A stretch of DNA of 64,000 nt from Candidatus Obscuribacter phosphatis (GTDB lineage Bacteria; Cyanobacteriota; Vampirovibrionia; Obscuribacterales; Obscuribacteraceae). Below, one piece after another: positions 7,873 to 16,276 of this stretch. Position 1 is the stretch's first letter; each line of letters opens with the position of its first letter. Under the pieces are notes generated by a model that saw only the letters and a program-made list of their open reading frames with translations, was not told the origin of the DNA and did no database searches. The stretch covers positions 1,133,403 to 1,197,402 of the forward strand of contig MOYA01000001.1 of NCBI GenBank assembly GCA_001899315.1, written 5' to 3'. A program made the position numbers and the translations under genes.

Positions 7873-8910
7873 ATGGCTGATACACACAATAATGAACGCT
7901 TCGATAAACCAGTCGAGAGCAAAGGCACTGTTGAAAACAACAATTTCGATGTTCATGAGCTAAATAAACAAGCAGCCGCCATGGCTGTCGAGAACAAAGC
8001 GAATGGTGCAGCCGGAGTCTCTAAAGACGGCAATCTCGACTTCAATGCCGCACCAATAAGTGGTTATGACAAAGCTTCTAGTAAAAGTGATAATGCCAAT
8101 ACCCAGTCTAATGGTGCCGAGGCTAATGGTGCGGAAGCCAGTGTCTCTAAATCGAGCGGGGCTACAACCAGCTCTGAGAAAACACAATCAAAAGGACAAG
8201 AGCAGGCTAATCAAAGCGGTCATAGTGGAGCCGATGGTTCGCAGGCTGCCGGTAGCGATAATCCATCACAGAGTTCTCCCAATGCAGAAGGTGCTGATTC
8301 TGCCGGTAAAGAAGGTTCGCAGAGCGAGAGCACCGGCAAGACAGGCGAAAGTGCATCAAAAGCTTCTGAGTCCAACTCCAAAAGTGATTCGCCAAAATCA
8401 CAGGGCGGCGGTGACAAGCTAGACAGTAAGGGTGAAACCGGCGGTGATAGCCTTAATAAAGATCAATCACAAAAAGGTCAGGCAGGTGCTGACGGTATAG
8501 AGAAGCAAAATAGCAAGCCTGAATCAGCAAATGAGGGAGGCAAAAGTCAAAACCCAACCTCGCCGGACGGTGGCGCGAAGCTAGACAGTAAGGGTGAAGC
8601 TAACGGTGATAGCAGCAGCAAAGATCAATCACAGACCGGACAGACCGGCGCTGACGGTGTTGAGAAGTCAAATAGCAAGCCTTCTTCGGACTCAGGCGAG
8701 GCTAAATCAATTGAAGGTCGCAAGCCCGCTGAATCGCATGGCTCTGAATCAAAAACCGGTGAAGGCGATGCTCTTAAGTCTTACGACAAGCAAGGCAGCA
8801 GCGGATCTTCCAATAATAGCCAAAATGGTTCTTTCGCTCCGCAGTCAGGTTATGGCATGAGCCAATCTGCTAGTAGCGCTGCAAGCGGCAGTGCCAGACC
8901 GACTTGGTAG
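7873..8910 (+). CDS. Long disordered Ser/Gly/Lys/Glu-rich protein
   Basis: 345 residues from the ATG at 7873, fixed by AAAGGAG about ten bases upstream; the frame is open for 21 codons before it but lacks a ribosome site there. There is no signal peptide or membrane segment. The sequence is almost wholly polar (Ser, Gly, Lys, Asp/Glu, Asn, Gln), lacks Cys and Trp until the final residue, and should be intrinsically disordered. Two 54-residue repeats (from about residue 178) share KLDSKGE, DQSQ, GADG, EK and NSKP blocks. The N-terminus (DVHELNKQAAAMAVENKANG) may form a helix. The divergent neighbour is the GSVPY-repeat gene. The function is unknown. Confidence 0.8.
   Translation: MADTHNNERFDKPVESKGTVENNNFDVHELNKQAAAMAVENKANGAAGVSKDGNLDFNAAPISGYDKASSKSDNANTQSNGAEANGAEASVSKSSGATTSSEKTQSKGQEQANQSGHSGADGSQAAGSDNPSQSSPNAEGADSAGKEGSQSESTGKTGESASKASESNSKSDSPKSQGGGDKLDSKGETGGDSLNKDQSQKGQAGADGIEKQNSKPESANEGGKSQNPTSPDGGAKLDSKGEANGDSSSKDQSQTGQTGADGVEKSNSKPSSDSGEAKSIEGRKPAESHGSESKTGEGDALKSYDKQGSSGSSNNSQNGSFAPQSGYGMSQSASSAASGSARPTW
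8404..8727 (+). repeat. Two tandem 162-bp coding repeats
   Basis: The sequence GCTAGACAGTAAGGGTGAA at 8418 recurs at 8580, exactly 162 bases (54 codons) later. Flanking similarity includes AAAGATCAATCACA and GCTGACGGT. The units have diverged by substitution but keep the frame. Confidence 0.8.
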
Positions 8911-8919
8911 ATGCAACTT

Positions 8920-8983
8920 ACTGGTCAGCCAAGTCTTCAGTAAAGAAAGAAATTTAACTACTGATTGATTGTGGCTGACCAGT
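8920..8983. repeat. 12-bp perfect inverted repeat across convergent gene ends
   Basis: ACTGGTCAGCCA (8920-8931) and TGGCTGACCAGT (8972-8983) are exact reverse complements with a 40-base loop. The right arm encodes the HWSA residues near the end of the minus-strand gene; the left arm lies just past the plus-strand stop. There is no T-tract at the arms, so its use as a terminator is uncertain. Confidence 0.7.
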
Positions 8984-9383
8984 GATAGTGCTCTATTCGC
9001 CAGGAACCTTCTTCAAAGATCATAATCACATCAAGGGAACACGGAAAGGTTCGACCGAGGTCATTGGCAATAGCCGTGCCTTTCATCAAACAGCGTATTC
9101 CCTGCATGCGTTGCACATTGATCTTGGGCTTGTAGACATAGCCCACTTTCAGTTCTTCCAGCTTATATTTAGCTGCTTGTCCCTTCAGGGCTTCCAGCGG
9201 TTCTCGAGTTGGTTTTGCCCAGAACTTGGTGATCTGATTGAGATTCTTGGCGTAATACAGGTCTCTTATATAGTGATAAAAGACTATTGCCTGCTGGCTT
9301 TCCGCGGCTCTCACCATGGGTGAAACCAAAATGGCCGCCACCGCCATCAGTGTCGATAAAGTTAGTTTCGCCGTTCTATTCAT
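8958..9383 (-). CDS. Small secreted protein, NTF2-like candidate
   Basis: About 141 residues with a signal peptide (TAKLTLSTLMAVAAILVSPMVRAAE). I prefer the ATG at 9383; another ATG two codons upstream (9389) is nearly as good, since AGGA sits between 4 and 9 bases from them. The mature part, ending in DVIMIFEEGSWRIEHYHWS, has the alpha-then-beta pattern and terminal 'W...I' strand seen in NTF2-like/DUF4878-type exported proteins, but the match is weak. Two Cys (IRCLM and FPCSL) could form a disulfide outside the cytoplasm. It follows ilvE by about 55 bases and may be read from the same transcript. Confidence 0.7.
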   Translation of the reverse strand: MNRTAKLTLSTLMAVAAILVSPMVRAAESQQAIVFYHYIRDLYYAKNLNQITKFWAKPTREPLEALKGQAAKYKLEELKVGYVYKPKINVQRMQGIRCLMKGTAIANDLGRTFPCSLDVIMIFEEGSWRIEHYHWSATINQ

Positions 9384-9424
9384 GATCATTTTCCTGGATT
9401 GCTTTTAGACTGGTGAATAGTCTT

Positions 9425-9454
9425 TCTATGTCACAGCTCTCTATGTCGCAGCTT
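9425..9454. repeat. 15-bp tandem duplication spanning the ilvE stop
   Basis: TCTATGTCACAGCTC is followed directly by TCTATGTCGCAGCTT. On the minus strand the first copy holds the final ilvE codons and the TAG stop, and the second gives another in-frame TAG five codons later. Confidence 0.85.
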
Positions 9455-10382
9455 TCTTTCTGCAATAGACGGGTGTCAGCCAGTGGTGATACTGGGGCAT
9501 CTCGCCGCGACAGAGTGAAATGTACTTGTCTTTTATCATAGTCGATATAGGACCTGCGCTGCCAGAACCAATCGGGCGACGATCAACTTCGATAATCGGA
9601 GCTATTTGAGCGCCTGTACCGCAGAAGAAAAGCTCATCGGCAATATAGAGTTCGGAACGGTCTATTTGTCTGCTTTCCACTTTCAGATTCAGTTCGCCTT
9701 CGGCCATCTCAACTATGGTGCGACGGGTAACGCCTTCCAGAATATTCTCGGTGGAAGGTGTGGTGATCAGTTTGCCATTCTTGACCATAAAGACGTTCAT
9801 GGCTGAACCTTCAGAGACATGACCGTTTTCAGAGAGAACTATACATTCATCAAAGCCGGCCATGAGGGCATCGGTTTTGGCAAGGGCGGTATTGGCATAA
9901 GCGCCGACAATCTTTGCTCTGGCGGGGATGGCATTGTCTTCTACTCGGCGCCAGCTCGATACTTGCACTTTCAGACCAGCGGCGCCATGAAAGTAATCAC
10001 CGAAAGGCACTGTGAAAATACAAATGTCTGAAGGGTTGTTTTCGAGGGAGGGACCGACTCTGTGCACGGTCTTATAAGCTGTGGGGCGCACATAGGTGTC
10101 GGTGCGAGGAGCGTTCTTTTTGACCAGTTCCACGGTCAGTTTGCAGAGTTCGTCAATGGAATATTTGACGTCGAGATACATGATCTTCATGCTGTCGGCC
10201 ATGCGCTCGTAATGCTCTCTCAGTCTAAAGAGATAGAGTTCTTCTTCTTTAGCGTTCCAGTAACCGCGTATGCCTTCAAAGACTGCAGTGCCGTACATGA
10301 ACGAATGGTTCATGATACTGATTTTGGCATCTTCCAGAGGAACTATTGCACCCTGGAAGTAGGCATAATTTTTCTCGGTCAC
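9441..10382 (-). CDS. ilvE: Branched-chain amino acid aminotransferase
   Basis: 313 residues, a PLP class IV (fold type IV) aminotransferase that interconverts Val, Leu and Ile with their 2-oxo acids. Motifs include FEGIRGYW (35-42), TYVRPTAYK (96-104), the PLP-binding lysine in ARAKIVGAYAN (K157) and the downstream GHVSEGSAMNVFMV and GVTRRTI segments typical of IlvE. The C-terminal ISLCRGEMPQYHHWL is standard for the family. It is the last or next-to-last gene of a minus-strand run that begins with alaS; the TPR gene ends 18 bases upstream. Its stop codon sits in a 15-bp tandem duplication. Confidence 0.95.
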   Translation of the reverse strand: MTEKNYAYFQGAIVPLEDAKISIMNHSFMYGTAVFEGIRGYWNAKEEELYLFRLREHYERMADSMKIMYLDVKYSIDELCKLTVELVKKNAPRTDTYVRPTAYKTVHRVGPSLENNPSDICIFTVPFGDYFHGAAGLKVQVSSWRRVEDNAIPARAKIVGAYANTALAKTDALMAGFDECIVLSENGHVSEGSAMNVFMVKNGKLITTPSTENILEGVTRRTIVEMAEGELNLKVESRQIDRSELYIADELFFCGTGAQIAPIIEVDRRPIGSGSAGPISTMIKDKYISLCRGEMPQYHHWLTPVYCRKKAAT

Positions 10383-10400
10383 AGCTGAGCTCCTCTTTGG

Positions 10401-10838
10401 TTATTGTCCTTTGCAGTACTGAATGCGATCTTCAATGGTGCGTCTCTGAGCATTTTCTGGTTTCAATTCCAGATATTTTTCAAAAGCTTGAGCGGCTTGG
10501 GTCCATTGTTTGTCGCTTTCGGAAAGCACGCCGTATTCATAGAAGCCATCCGGAAAGGTGGGCTCTACTTCAGTGGCTTGCTTGAATTCTTCTTTGGCTT
10601 GGTCTAATTTGCCTAAACGTTTGAGGGCTCGACCGAGAGCGGTGTGACAGGCGCCTGAGCTTGGATACTTCTTCACTTTGGCGGCGAAGAAAGCAGCAGC
10701 TTTTTCCGACTCACCAATTTGAAGCATGTAATTACCGTTCTTCAAGACTTCGTCGAAGTTTACTTCTTTGGCCCAAACCGAGGCCAAGCTTGTAAGCAAA
10801 AGTCCGGTCAATAAAAGGCTCCCGATCGAGCTTCTCAT
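10401..10838 (-). CDS. Exported TPR protein
   Basis: 145 residues. A cleavable signal peptide (SIGSLLLTGLLLTSLASVWA) is followed by about three tetratricopeptide repeats: NYMLQIGESEKAAAFFAAKV, TALGRALKRLGKLDQAKEEF, and YEYGVLSESDKQWTQAAQAF with the closing LELKPENA. TPRs are protein-binding scaffolds, so this is probably a periplasmic or surface adaptor. It lies 9 bases after the CsgG-like gene and 18 before ilvE on the same strand, and is likely to work with the CsgG-like protein rather than with ilvE. Confidence 0.85.
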   Translation of the reverse strand: MRSSIGSLLLTGLLLTSLASVWAKEVNFDEVLKNGNYMLQIGESEKAAAFFAAKVKKYPSSGACHTALGRALKRLGKLDQAKEEFKQATEVEPTFPDGFYEYGVLSESDKQWTQAAQAFEKYLELKPENAQRRTIEDRIQYCKGQ

Positions 10839-10847
10839 AGTTTCTCC

Positions 10848-12002
10848 TTAGTGCGGCTTATTGGTCTTGTTGAGCAATTTGGTGGCACTATTGACGGCGT
10901 GGTTGGCGGCGTCGTTGATTACCTGCTTGGCGGCATTATTGATGATAGTGCCGGTGGCGCTCATCGAACGGCTCATACCGGCCGGCTCGCTGGCTCCACC
11001 CACAGGTGAGACTACGATGGCTGATACTTCCATCGATACTTTCTTGACCGAATCGCCCACACGTACTCCCGAGCCCTTAACGATATTGCCGGTCGAACTT
11101 TCTTTATCAACCGAGTCTAGGGTGATGACAGCAACAGTGTTTTTGATCTGTTTGATCACTTTACCGGTATCGGGGTCGGTGATGGTTTTGAAAGGTCTTT
11201 CGACCGCGAGGTTGTCGCCAACAGCCAAACCGTTGATTTTGCCTACGTTCAAAGTTATAGAGTTACCGGTGACATCGGCAATCTTGCCTTCTACGTTCTG
11301 AGCGGCAATAGACTGGTTGTCGGGAATTTTGGCAGCAGCAGCGATAATCTGACCACCCATATCTTCGACGGCTTGCAAGGTTGCTTCACCGGCAATTGAA
11401 GTGGCAAAGTCGGAAGAATCAACGTCGACGCCGAAAGCACCGGTGGATGATCTCTTACTTTCGCCGGTGCCATGCACGGCGGCCAAAATCTCGGTGGTGT
11501 TTACGTCGATAACACGGGCATCAACGGCTACTTTCACCTTGCTCTTGCTGGAGCGCACTGTGCCGATGAAGCCGCCGATTCCACCTACATAAGGAATGGA
11601 GGGGATGTAACCGGTGGGTAGGCTGGCGCTTGACGATTTGGTTTCATAACCAAATTGAGTAACCGTGCCTACGATGATCGCGTCAACGCTCAAAATTTTA
11701 CCGATTTTGCAGGCGGTGGCTGGGTCGGCGCGGTCTGAAACCGATAGGTTCTGTTCTTTCAAGATGCTGTCGAGCATCTGTCTGTCAACCACTGAATAAG
11801 TGCCATCGTTGACTAGTTTGGTGATGAGCAGGCTGACAATGCCTTTACCAACGTCATATGTGCCAACCACTCCAGAGACTGAGCCGTATTCGAACGGCAG
11901 AATGGCAATACGTCTTTTAGTGGCGGCTAACGAGCTTTGGGGCATCGAGCCAACCAGCAAGAAGAGCGCAAACATGAGCGCCAGTGTCTTCCTCAATTTC
12001 AT
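10848..12002 (-). CDS. CsgG/HfaB-family exported protein
   Basis: About 384 residues with signal peptide (LALMFALFLLVGSMPQSSLAA). RRIAILPFEYG, the D-G-KGI...LLITKLVNDGTYSVVDRQ block, LDSILKEQNLS and the SVDAIIVGTVTQFG strand are the signature of the CsgG family, whose best-known member forms the outer-membrane curli secretion pore. There is no lipobox Cys, unlike true CsgG. An insertion after the GTVT strand holds PTGYIPSIPYVGG, matching the repeat protein at 6887-7636. The C-terminal 160 residues (GKINGLAVGDNLAVERPF...) form a separate beta domain ending in an Asn/Ala-rich tail. Two ATGs are adjacent; AAGGAG spacing favours the second (12002). Confidence 0.85.
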   Translation of the reverse strand: MKLRKTLALMFALFLLVGSMPQSSLAATKRRIAILPFEYGSVSGVVGTYDVGKGIVSLLITKLVNDGTYSVVDRQMLDSILKEQNLSVSDRADPATACKIGKILSVDAIIVGTVTQFGYETKSSSASLPTGYIPSIPYVGGIGGFIGTVRSSKSKVKVAVDARVIDVNTTEILAAVHGTGESKRSSTGAFGVDVDSSDFATSIAGEATLQAVEDMGGQIIAAAAKIPDNQSIAAQNVEGKIADVTGNSITLNVGKINGLAVGDNLAVERPFKTITDPDTGKVIKQIKNTVAVITLDSVDKESSTGNIVKGSGVRVGDSVKKVSMEVSAIVVSPVGGASEPAGMSRSMSATGTIINNAAKQVINDAANHAVNSATKLLNKTNKPH

Positions 12003-12105
12003 CATCTACTCCTTACCTGATACGGCGTTTGTTAAAGATACTGGATTAACCTTTCGGTGCTTAAAGATAGGATTGAGCGGCTGATTTATTTTTGCCTAAT
12101 CTATC

Positions 12106-12141
12106 TTTTAGCTTGCTTAGCTTAATCAGCTTACTTAGCTT
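12106..12141. repeat. 9-bp tandem repeat (four units) spanning a stop codon
   Basis: On the minus strand: AAGCTAAGT, AAGCTGATT, AAGCTAAGC, AAGCTAAAA, back to back. The first unit includes part of the final Lys codons and the TAA of the secreted-protein gene. Because the unit is nine bases the phase is kept, and TAA, TAA and then TAG follow in frame. Confidence 0.9.
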
Positions 12142-12928
12142 TCTTTTTGGTCAGCATGTCCCTCCAACCGGAAATTTTGGTGCGGGATGCCTTATATCTT
12201 TTGCTCTTGGCATTTACGCCCGAAGCTATATTTATTGCCTCACCGAGGCTGCCCTTTTGAGCTTTAGCTTGGGCTGCCTGCATTCGTTCCAGGGCGTCTT
12301 GTTCCATTTCGAACTGGTCGATAAGAGCTCTTACGTCCTTAAAATGCGGCGTGTCCGGGGTTATTGGTCTCAAGAGCGAGATGGCTTCTTGGTACTTGTC
12401 TTCATCACCCAAACTCTGCGATTGAATGATACGGTCGCGGGTTTCCATTTCAATCATGACAGCCTGCTGTATCGGTCCAATGACGCGGGTGCTGGCTGCG
12501 TTGATTACATCTCGGGCGGCGTTGTCCACAAGCCTTTTATTGAGCTGGGGGGCGCCTGAGACCGAAAAGTCTTGGTTGTATTTTTGCACTGCTGCAGTAT
12601 GAATAACCTGGCCGGAATTGGTTTTGACCAAGACCGAGCCGTTATATCTAATTGAACCTGACATCTGGTCGATGCTTTCATTTATATTGCAAACCACGTA
12701 CCAGTCGGGGTTTACAGTAGAAAGTGCCACGTCTTGCATATTTGAGAGCTGACTAGATATACGGTCGACTATGTCTTGTTCTACACCGCTGCCATTGCCT
12801 GTGACGACGGCAATACGCACCGGCGGTGCTGCCTGGGCGGCAGTACAGCTAAACAAGACCAGGGCGGAGCATGCTAGTGCCAAATGTTTCCACTTGGGGC
12901 TGACTTTCACCCAATTACTTATCGGCAT
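12131..12928 (-). CDS. Secreted protein of unknown function, partner gene of the CsgG-like protein
   Basis: 265 residues. Signal peptide HLALACSALVLFSCTAAQA; the Cys after LFS could be a lipoprotein site but the lipobox is poor. The mature N-terminal domain (PVRIAVVTGNGSGVEQDIVDRISSQL) recalls the first strand and helix of CsgG-like or TolB N-terminal-like domains. It is followed by a beta segment (SIRYNGSVLVKTNSGQVIHTAAV), a long helical part (about 165-225) and a very basic tail ending in KKKAK. GGAGCG precedes the ATG. It begins 3 bases after rnhA and is followed, 128 bases on, by the CsgG-like gene, with which it probably functions. I do not recognise a named family. Confidence 0.75.
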   Translation of the reverse strand: MPISNWVKVSPKWKHLALACSALVLFSCTAAQAAPPVRIAVVTGNGSGVEQDIVDRISSQLSNMQDVALSTVNPDWYVVCNINESIDQMSGSIRYNGSVLVKTNSGQVIHTAAVQKYNQDFSVSGAPQLNKRLVDNAARDVINAASTRVIGPIQQAVMIEMETRDRIIQSQSLGDEDKYQEAISLLRPITPDTPHFKDVRALIDQFEMEQDALERMQAAQAKAQKGSLGEAINIASGVNAKSKRYKASRTKISGWRDMLTKKKAK

Positions 12929-12931
12929 TAC

Positions 12932-13375
12932 TTACGCTCCTCTATCCATAGCTTGGTTGGCAAGACGATCGGCTTCCTTGTTTTGCTCCCGTCTGACATG
13001 GCTGATGGCAAACTTTTTGAATTTGCTTTTGAGAGCGGTAGCTTTTAGATATAAAGGTTTGAGATTTTCGTTTTTGACCCGGTATTCGCCCTTTATTTGT
13101 TTGACCACCAGTTCCGAATCCATGCGCACTTCCACTTCGGGTATGCCTAAGGCAAGGGCCTTTTCTAGACCAAGAACTAGACCGGTATATTCGGCCACAT
13201 TGTTTGTGGCTGTACCGAGAAAATGCGAGATATTCTCTAGATTTTCACCGGTGGCGGCGTTGCTGAGCACAACACCACAGCCGGCCGGCCCCGGATTACC
13301 TCTAGAGCCGCCGTCGGCATAAATAAGCACTTGTTGCGGCATCGGGTTTGGTGATTGCGGACTATTTTCGCTCAT
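12932..13375 (-). CDS. rnhA: Ribonuclease HI family protein
   Basis: 147 residues. It cleaves RNA in RNA/DNA hybrids such as R-loops and primer remnants. The four acidic metal ligands are present: Asp in YADGGSRGNPGPAG (about 20), Glu in NVAEYTGL (about 63), Asp in RMDSELVVKQI (about 86) and Asp in KEADRLAN (about 137). The sequence follows the short bacterial/archaeal RNase HI type without the basic handle loop of E. coli RnhA. It lies 11 bases after alaS and 3 before the next gene, so it is surely co-transcribed. Confidence 0.92.
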   Translation of the reverse strand: MSENSPQSPNPMPQQVLIYADGGSRGNPGPAGCGVVLSNAATGENLENISHFLGTATNNVAEYTGLVLGLEKALALGIPEVEVRMDSELVVKQIKGEYRVKNENLKPLYLKATALKSKFKKFAISHVRREQNKEADRLANQAMDRGA

Positions 13376-13386
13376 GGCAATTTTCC

Positions 13387-16089
13387 TTAAACAGCAAGCA
13401 GTTTGCTGACGATCTGATTGAAGCGGTTCAGGGCTTCTGAAACTTTCTCAGGTTCTTTGCCTCCGGCTTGGGCGATGTCTGGGCGCCCACCACCTTTGCC
13501 GCCCAATATCTGCGCTACTTCAGAGGCGACTTTGCCGGCATTGAGGCCTTTTTTGACCAGCTCTGGGCTGAAAGCCGCCACCAAAGAAACCCCGCCATCA
13601 GGCTGCGGAGCCGCCAACAAGACAGCAAGATTTTCGCGATTTTTCAGATTTTCGGCCAGGCTCTTGAGTGATGCGGGCGAAATATCTTGCACCGCCTGCG
13701 CTACCACAGTCGTCTCTCCCATTTTAGAAGCCTTGGCGATAAGCTCGGGGATGCGAGCCACTGCCAATTTCTCTTCCAGCACTTGCAGCTGTTTTTCTTT
13801 CTGCTTGAGATTGTCTTGCAGCCTGTCTATCTGACTGCCTAGTTCGGCAGGCTTGATCTTGAGACGGTCTGTGGCATCGGTGAGATGTCTCAATTGGTCT
13901 GAGATGTAGTTCCAGGCTTTTTCACCCGATAGGGCTTCGACACGGCGCACCCCTTGCGAGATACTGCCTTCCGAAATAATCTTGATTTGACCAATCTCGG
14001 CTGTATTGGCCACATGGGTGCCGCCACAAAATTCCAACGAGAAGTCGCCCATCTGCACTACTCTTACTCTGTCACCGTATTTCTCGCCGAACATAGCTAT
14101 GGCGCCAGTCTGTTTGGCTTCGTCGATAGACATCTCGGTGGTCTTGACCGGGCTGGCTGTGCGCACCCAAGTGTTCATCAGGTTTTCGACCTGGGCTAGT
14201 TCGGCTTTGCTTGGTTGCTTGCTTAAGGTAAAGTCGAAGCGCATGGCTGCCGGTCCGACTTGCGAACCTGCTTGTACTACTTCTTTGCCAAATATTTGTC
14301 TGACTGCAGCATGGAAGACGTGGGCGGAAGAATGGTGCAACATTGTTTCTTTACGTCTGCCGGCATCGACATCGGCATTTACTTTGGCACCATCGGCGAT
14401 GACGCCCGATATAGATCTAACCCGGTGTATATGCAGACCTTCATGCTTCTTGGTGTTGAGCACTTGCAAGATGCCGTCTTCATTTTTTAGATAGCCGGTA
14501 TCGCCGAGCTGACCACCCGATTCACCATAAAAGGGCGTGCAATTCAAGATGATGTCGGCTTCTTCGCCTTCAGAGATCTCGCGCAACAAATTGCCGTCTT
14601 TGCCGATGATGGCCAGTATGGTGGCTTCACTTCTCAGCTTGCCATAGCCGGTAAATTCGGTGGCGCCGTGTTCTTTCAAGACTTTACCGAGGGCTTCTTC
14701 ACCGGTGATGATGACATTGAACTTGCCCACCGAAGAAACTTCTTCGTGTTTGGCTCTGGCTTTGGCAAAGCCGTCCATGTCTACGGTTTTGCCATGTTCT
14801 TGGGCGATCTCGGCTGTCAATTCGATGGGGAAGCCATAGGTGGCATAAAGATTGAAGACATCTTCACCGGCAAGTATTTTGCCCTCTGCACCGAGCATAT
14901 CGTTCAAGAGGCTAGTGCCTCGCTCGATGGTTTTGGCGAAACGCTCTTCTTCTTCTTTGATTACCTGCACTGTGCTCTCTTTTTGAGCGACCAGTTCTTT
15001 ATAGAAGTGTCCGTAGATTTTCACCACTTCATCGACAAGCTTGTAGATGAAAGGTTCGGTAATGCCGAGCAGTCTGCCGAAACGAGCGGCGCGTCTGATG
15101 ATGAAGCGCAGCACATAACCACGCCCGACATTAGAAGTGCGAATGCCGTCCGATACCAAGAAGGTCACGGCTCTGGCGTGGTCGGCAATGATCTTGAGAT
15201 AGCTGTCTTGCTTGGTCTCTTGGCTTAAGTTCCAAGGACCGTTATTGATACCGCCTCGGTAGGGCACACCAGCTAAGTTTGAGACTTTCTCGAGAATCGG
15301 GAAAAATAGATCGGTTTCAAAGGTATTGTTCTTGCCTTGCAAAATCAGGGCTACCCGCTCAAGACCCGAGCCTGTGTCCACATTTTTCTTTTCCAGAGGG
15401 CTGAATTTGCCTTCTTCATCTTTGTAGAGTTCCATGAATACCAGGTTCCAGAACTCCATATAGCGATCGCCTTCGACGCCCTTATAGCAATAGTCGTCGA
15501 AGCTTTCGGGACCATAGTCGGGTCCGCGGTCATAATAGATCTCGGAACATGGACCACAAGGACCGGTGGGACCGGGCGGACCCCAGAAGTTGTCTTTTCT
15601 GGACATGCGGTAGATGCGCTCTGCCGGAACGCCGACAACTTTGTTCCAGATTTCGAAGGCTTCGTCGTCGGGTGGATTTTGATCGTCACCTTGAAAAATA
15701 GTGACATAGAGTTTTTCGGGCTCTAGACCAAGTTCTTTGGTGACGAATTCCCAAGCCCATGGAATCACTTCTTTCTTGAAATAGTCGCCGAAGCTGAAAT
15801 TGCCAAGCATCTCGAAGAAGCTATGGTGTCTGCTTGTCCGTCCAATATTTTCGATATCAGAATCTTTACCGCCGGCTCTGGCGCATTTTTGCACGGTGAC
15901 CACACGGGGCGGCTCGGTGGGTTTTGCTTGACCAAGGAAGATGGGCACAAATTGCACCATCCCTGCTGATGTCAAAAGCAAGGTGGGATTGTCAGGAATT
16001 AAGCTGGAGCTGGGCAGATGCAGGTGTCCACGCTTGTTCTCGAAGTACGAAACAAATTTGTCGCGGATCTCGTTACCAGTGAGCGCCAT
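13387..16089 (-). CDS. alaS: Alanyl-tRNA synthetase
   Basis: 900 residues from the ATG at 16089, chosen for the GGAGGAG immediately upstream and because the protein then begins MALTGNEIRDKFVSYF, as AlaRS normally does; the frame is open 51 codons further but without similarity. The class II catalytic domain includes GHLHLPSSSLIP, ARAGGKDSDIENIG and the GPTGPCGPCSEIYYD signature. The editing domain has the zinc site HHSSAHVFHAA and FCGGTHV. A coiled coil and the C-Ala/DHHA1 domain with GGKGGGRPDIAQAGG close the protein. It heads a run of five or six minus-strand genes. Confidence 0.97.
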   Translation of the reverse strand: MALTGNEIRDKFVSYFENKRGHLHLPSSSLIPDNPTLLLTSAGMVQFVPIFLGQAKPTEPPRVVTVQKCARAGGKDSDIENIGRTSRHHSFFEMLGNFSFGDYFKKEVIPWAWEFVTKELGLEPEKLYVTIFQGDDQNPPDDEAFEIWNKVVGVPAERIYRMSRKDNFWGPPGPTGPCGPCSEIYYDRGPDYGPESFDDYCYKGVEGDRYMEFWNLVFMELYKDEEGKFSPLEKKNVDTGSGLERVALILQGKNNTFETDLFFPILEKVSNLAGVPYRGGINNGPWNLSQETKQDSYLKIIADHARAVTFLVSDGIRTSNVGRGYVLRFIIRRAARFGRLLGITEPFIYKLVDEVVKIYGHFYKELVAQKESTVQVIKEEEERFAKTIERGTSLLNDMLGAEGKILAGEDVFNLYATYGFPIELTAEIAQEHGKTVDMDGFAKARAKHEEVSSVGKFNVIITGEEALGKVLKEHGATEFTGYGKLRSEATILAIIGKDGNLLREISEGEEADIILNCTPFYGESGGQLGDTGYLKNEDGILQVLNTKKHEGLHIHRVRSISGVIADGAKVNADVDAGRRKETMLHHSSAHVFHAAVRQIFGKEVVQAGSQVGPAAMRFDFTLSKQPSKAELAQVENLMNTWVRTASPVKTTEMSIDEAKQTGAIAMFGEKYGDRVRVVQMGDFSLEFCGGTHVANTAEIGQIKIISEGSISQGVRRVEALSGEKAWNYISDQLRHLTDATDRLKIKPAELGSQIDRLQDNLKQKEKQLQVLEEKLAVARIPELIAKASKMGETTVVAQAVQDISPASLKSLAENLKNRENLAVLLAAPQPDGGVSLVAAFSPELVKKGLNAGKVASEVAQILGGKGGGRPDIAQAGGKEPEKVSEALNRFNQIVSKLLAV

Positions 16090-16276
16090 AGCTCCTCCAT
16101 TGCAAAAAAGTCGGCTCGGGTGCAGCAAATGCCGCAACCAGGCTAAAACAGACAGAGGCTGATTATATCTTATTTCCAGCCATGTTATTTGATAGCTACA
16201 TAAGCTTGTAATGAAGGCTATAAATCTGCTAATCTGAGCCATTCGTAAGCTCTAGCTTAGTTTGGTGTAATCAGAT

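Noticed and set aside
16090-16200. Ala-rich frame (VAAFAA) and weak hairpin with T6 before alaS, resembling an Ala attenuator
   Set aside because: No start codon lies in that frame after its upstream stop, and the hairpin before the T-run has only about four good pairs. The strong leader-peptide layout of ileS is not repeated.
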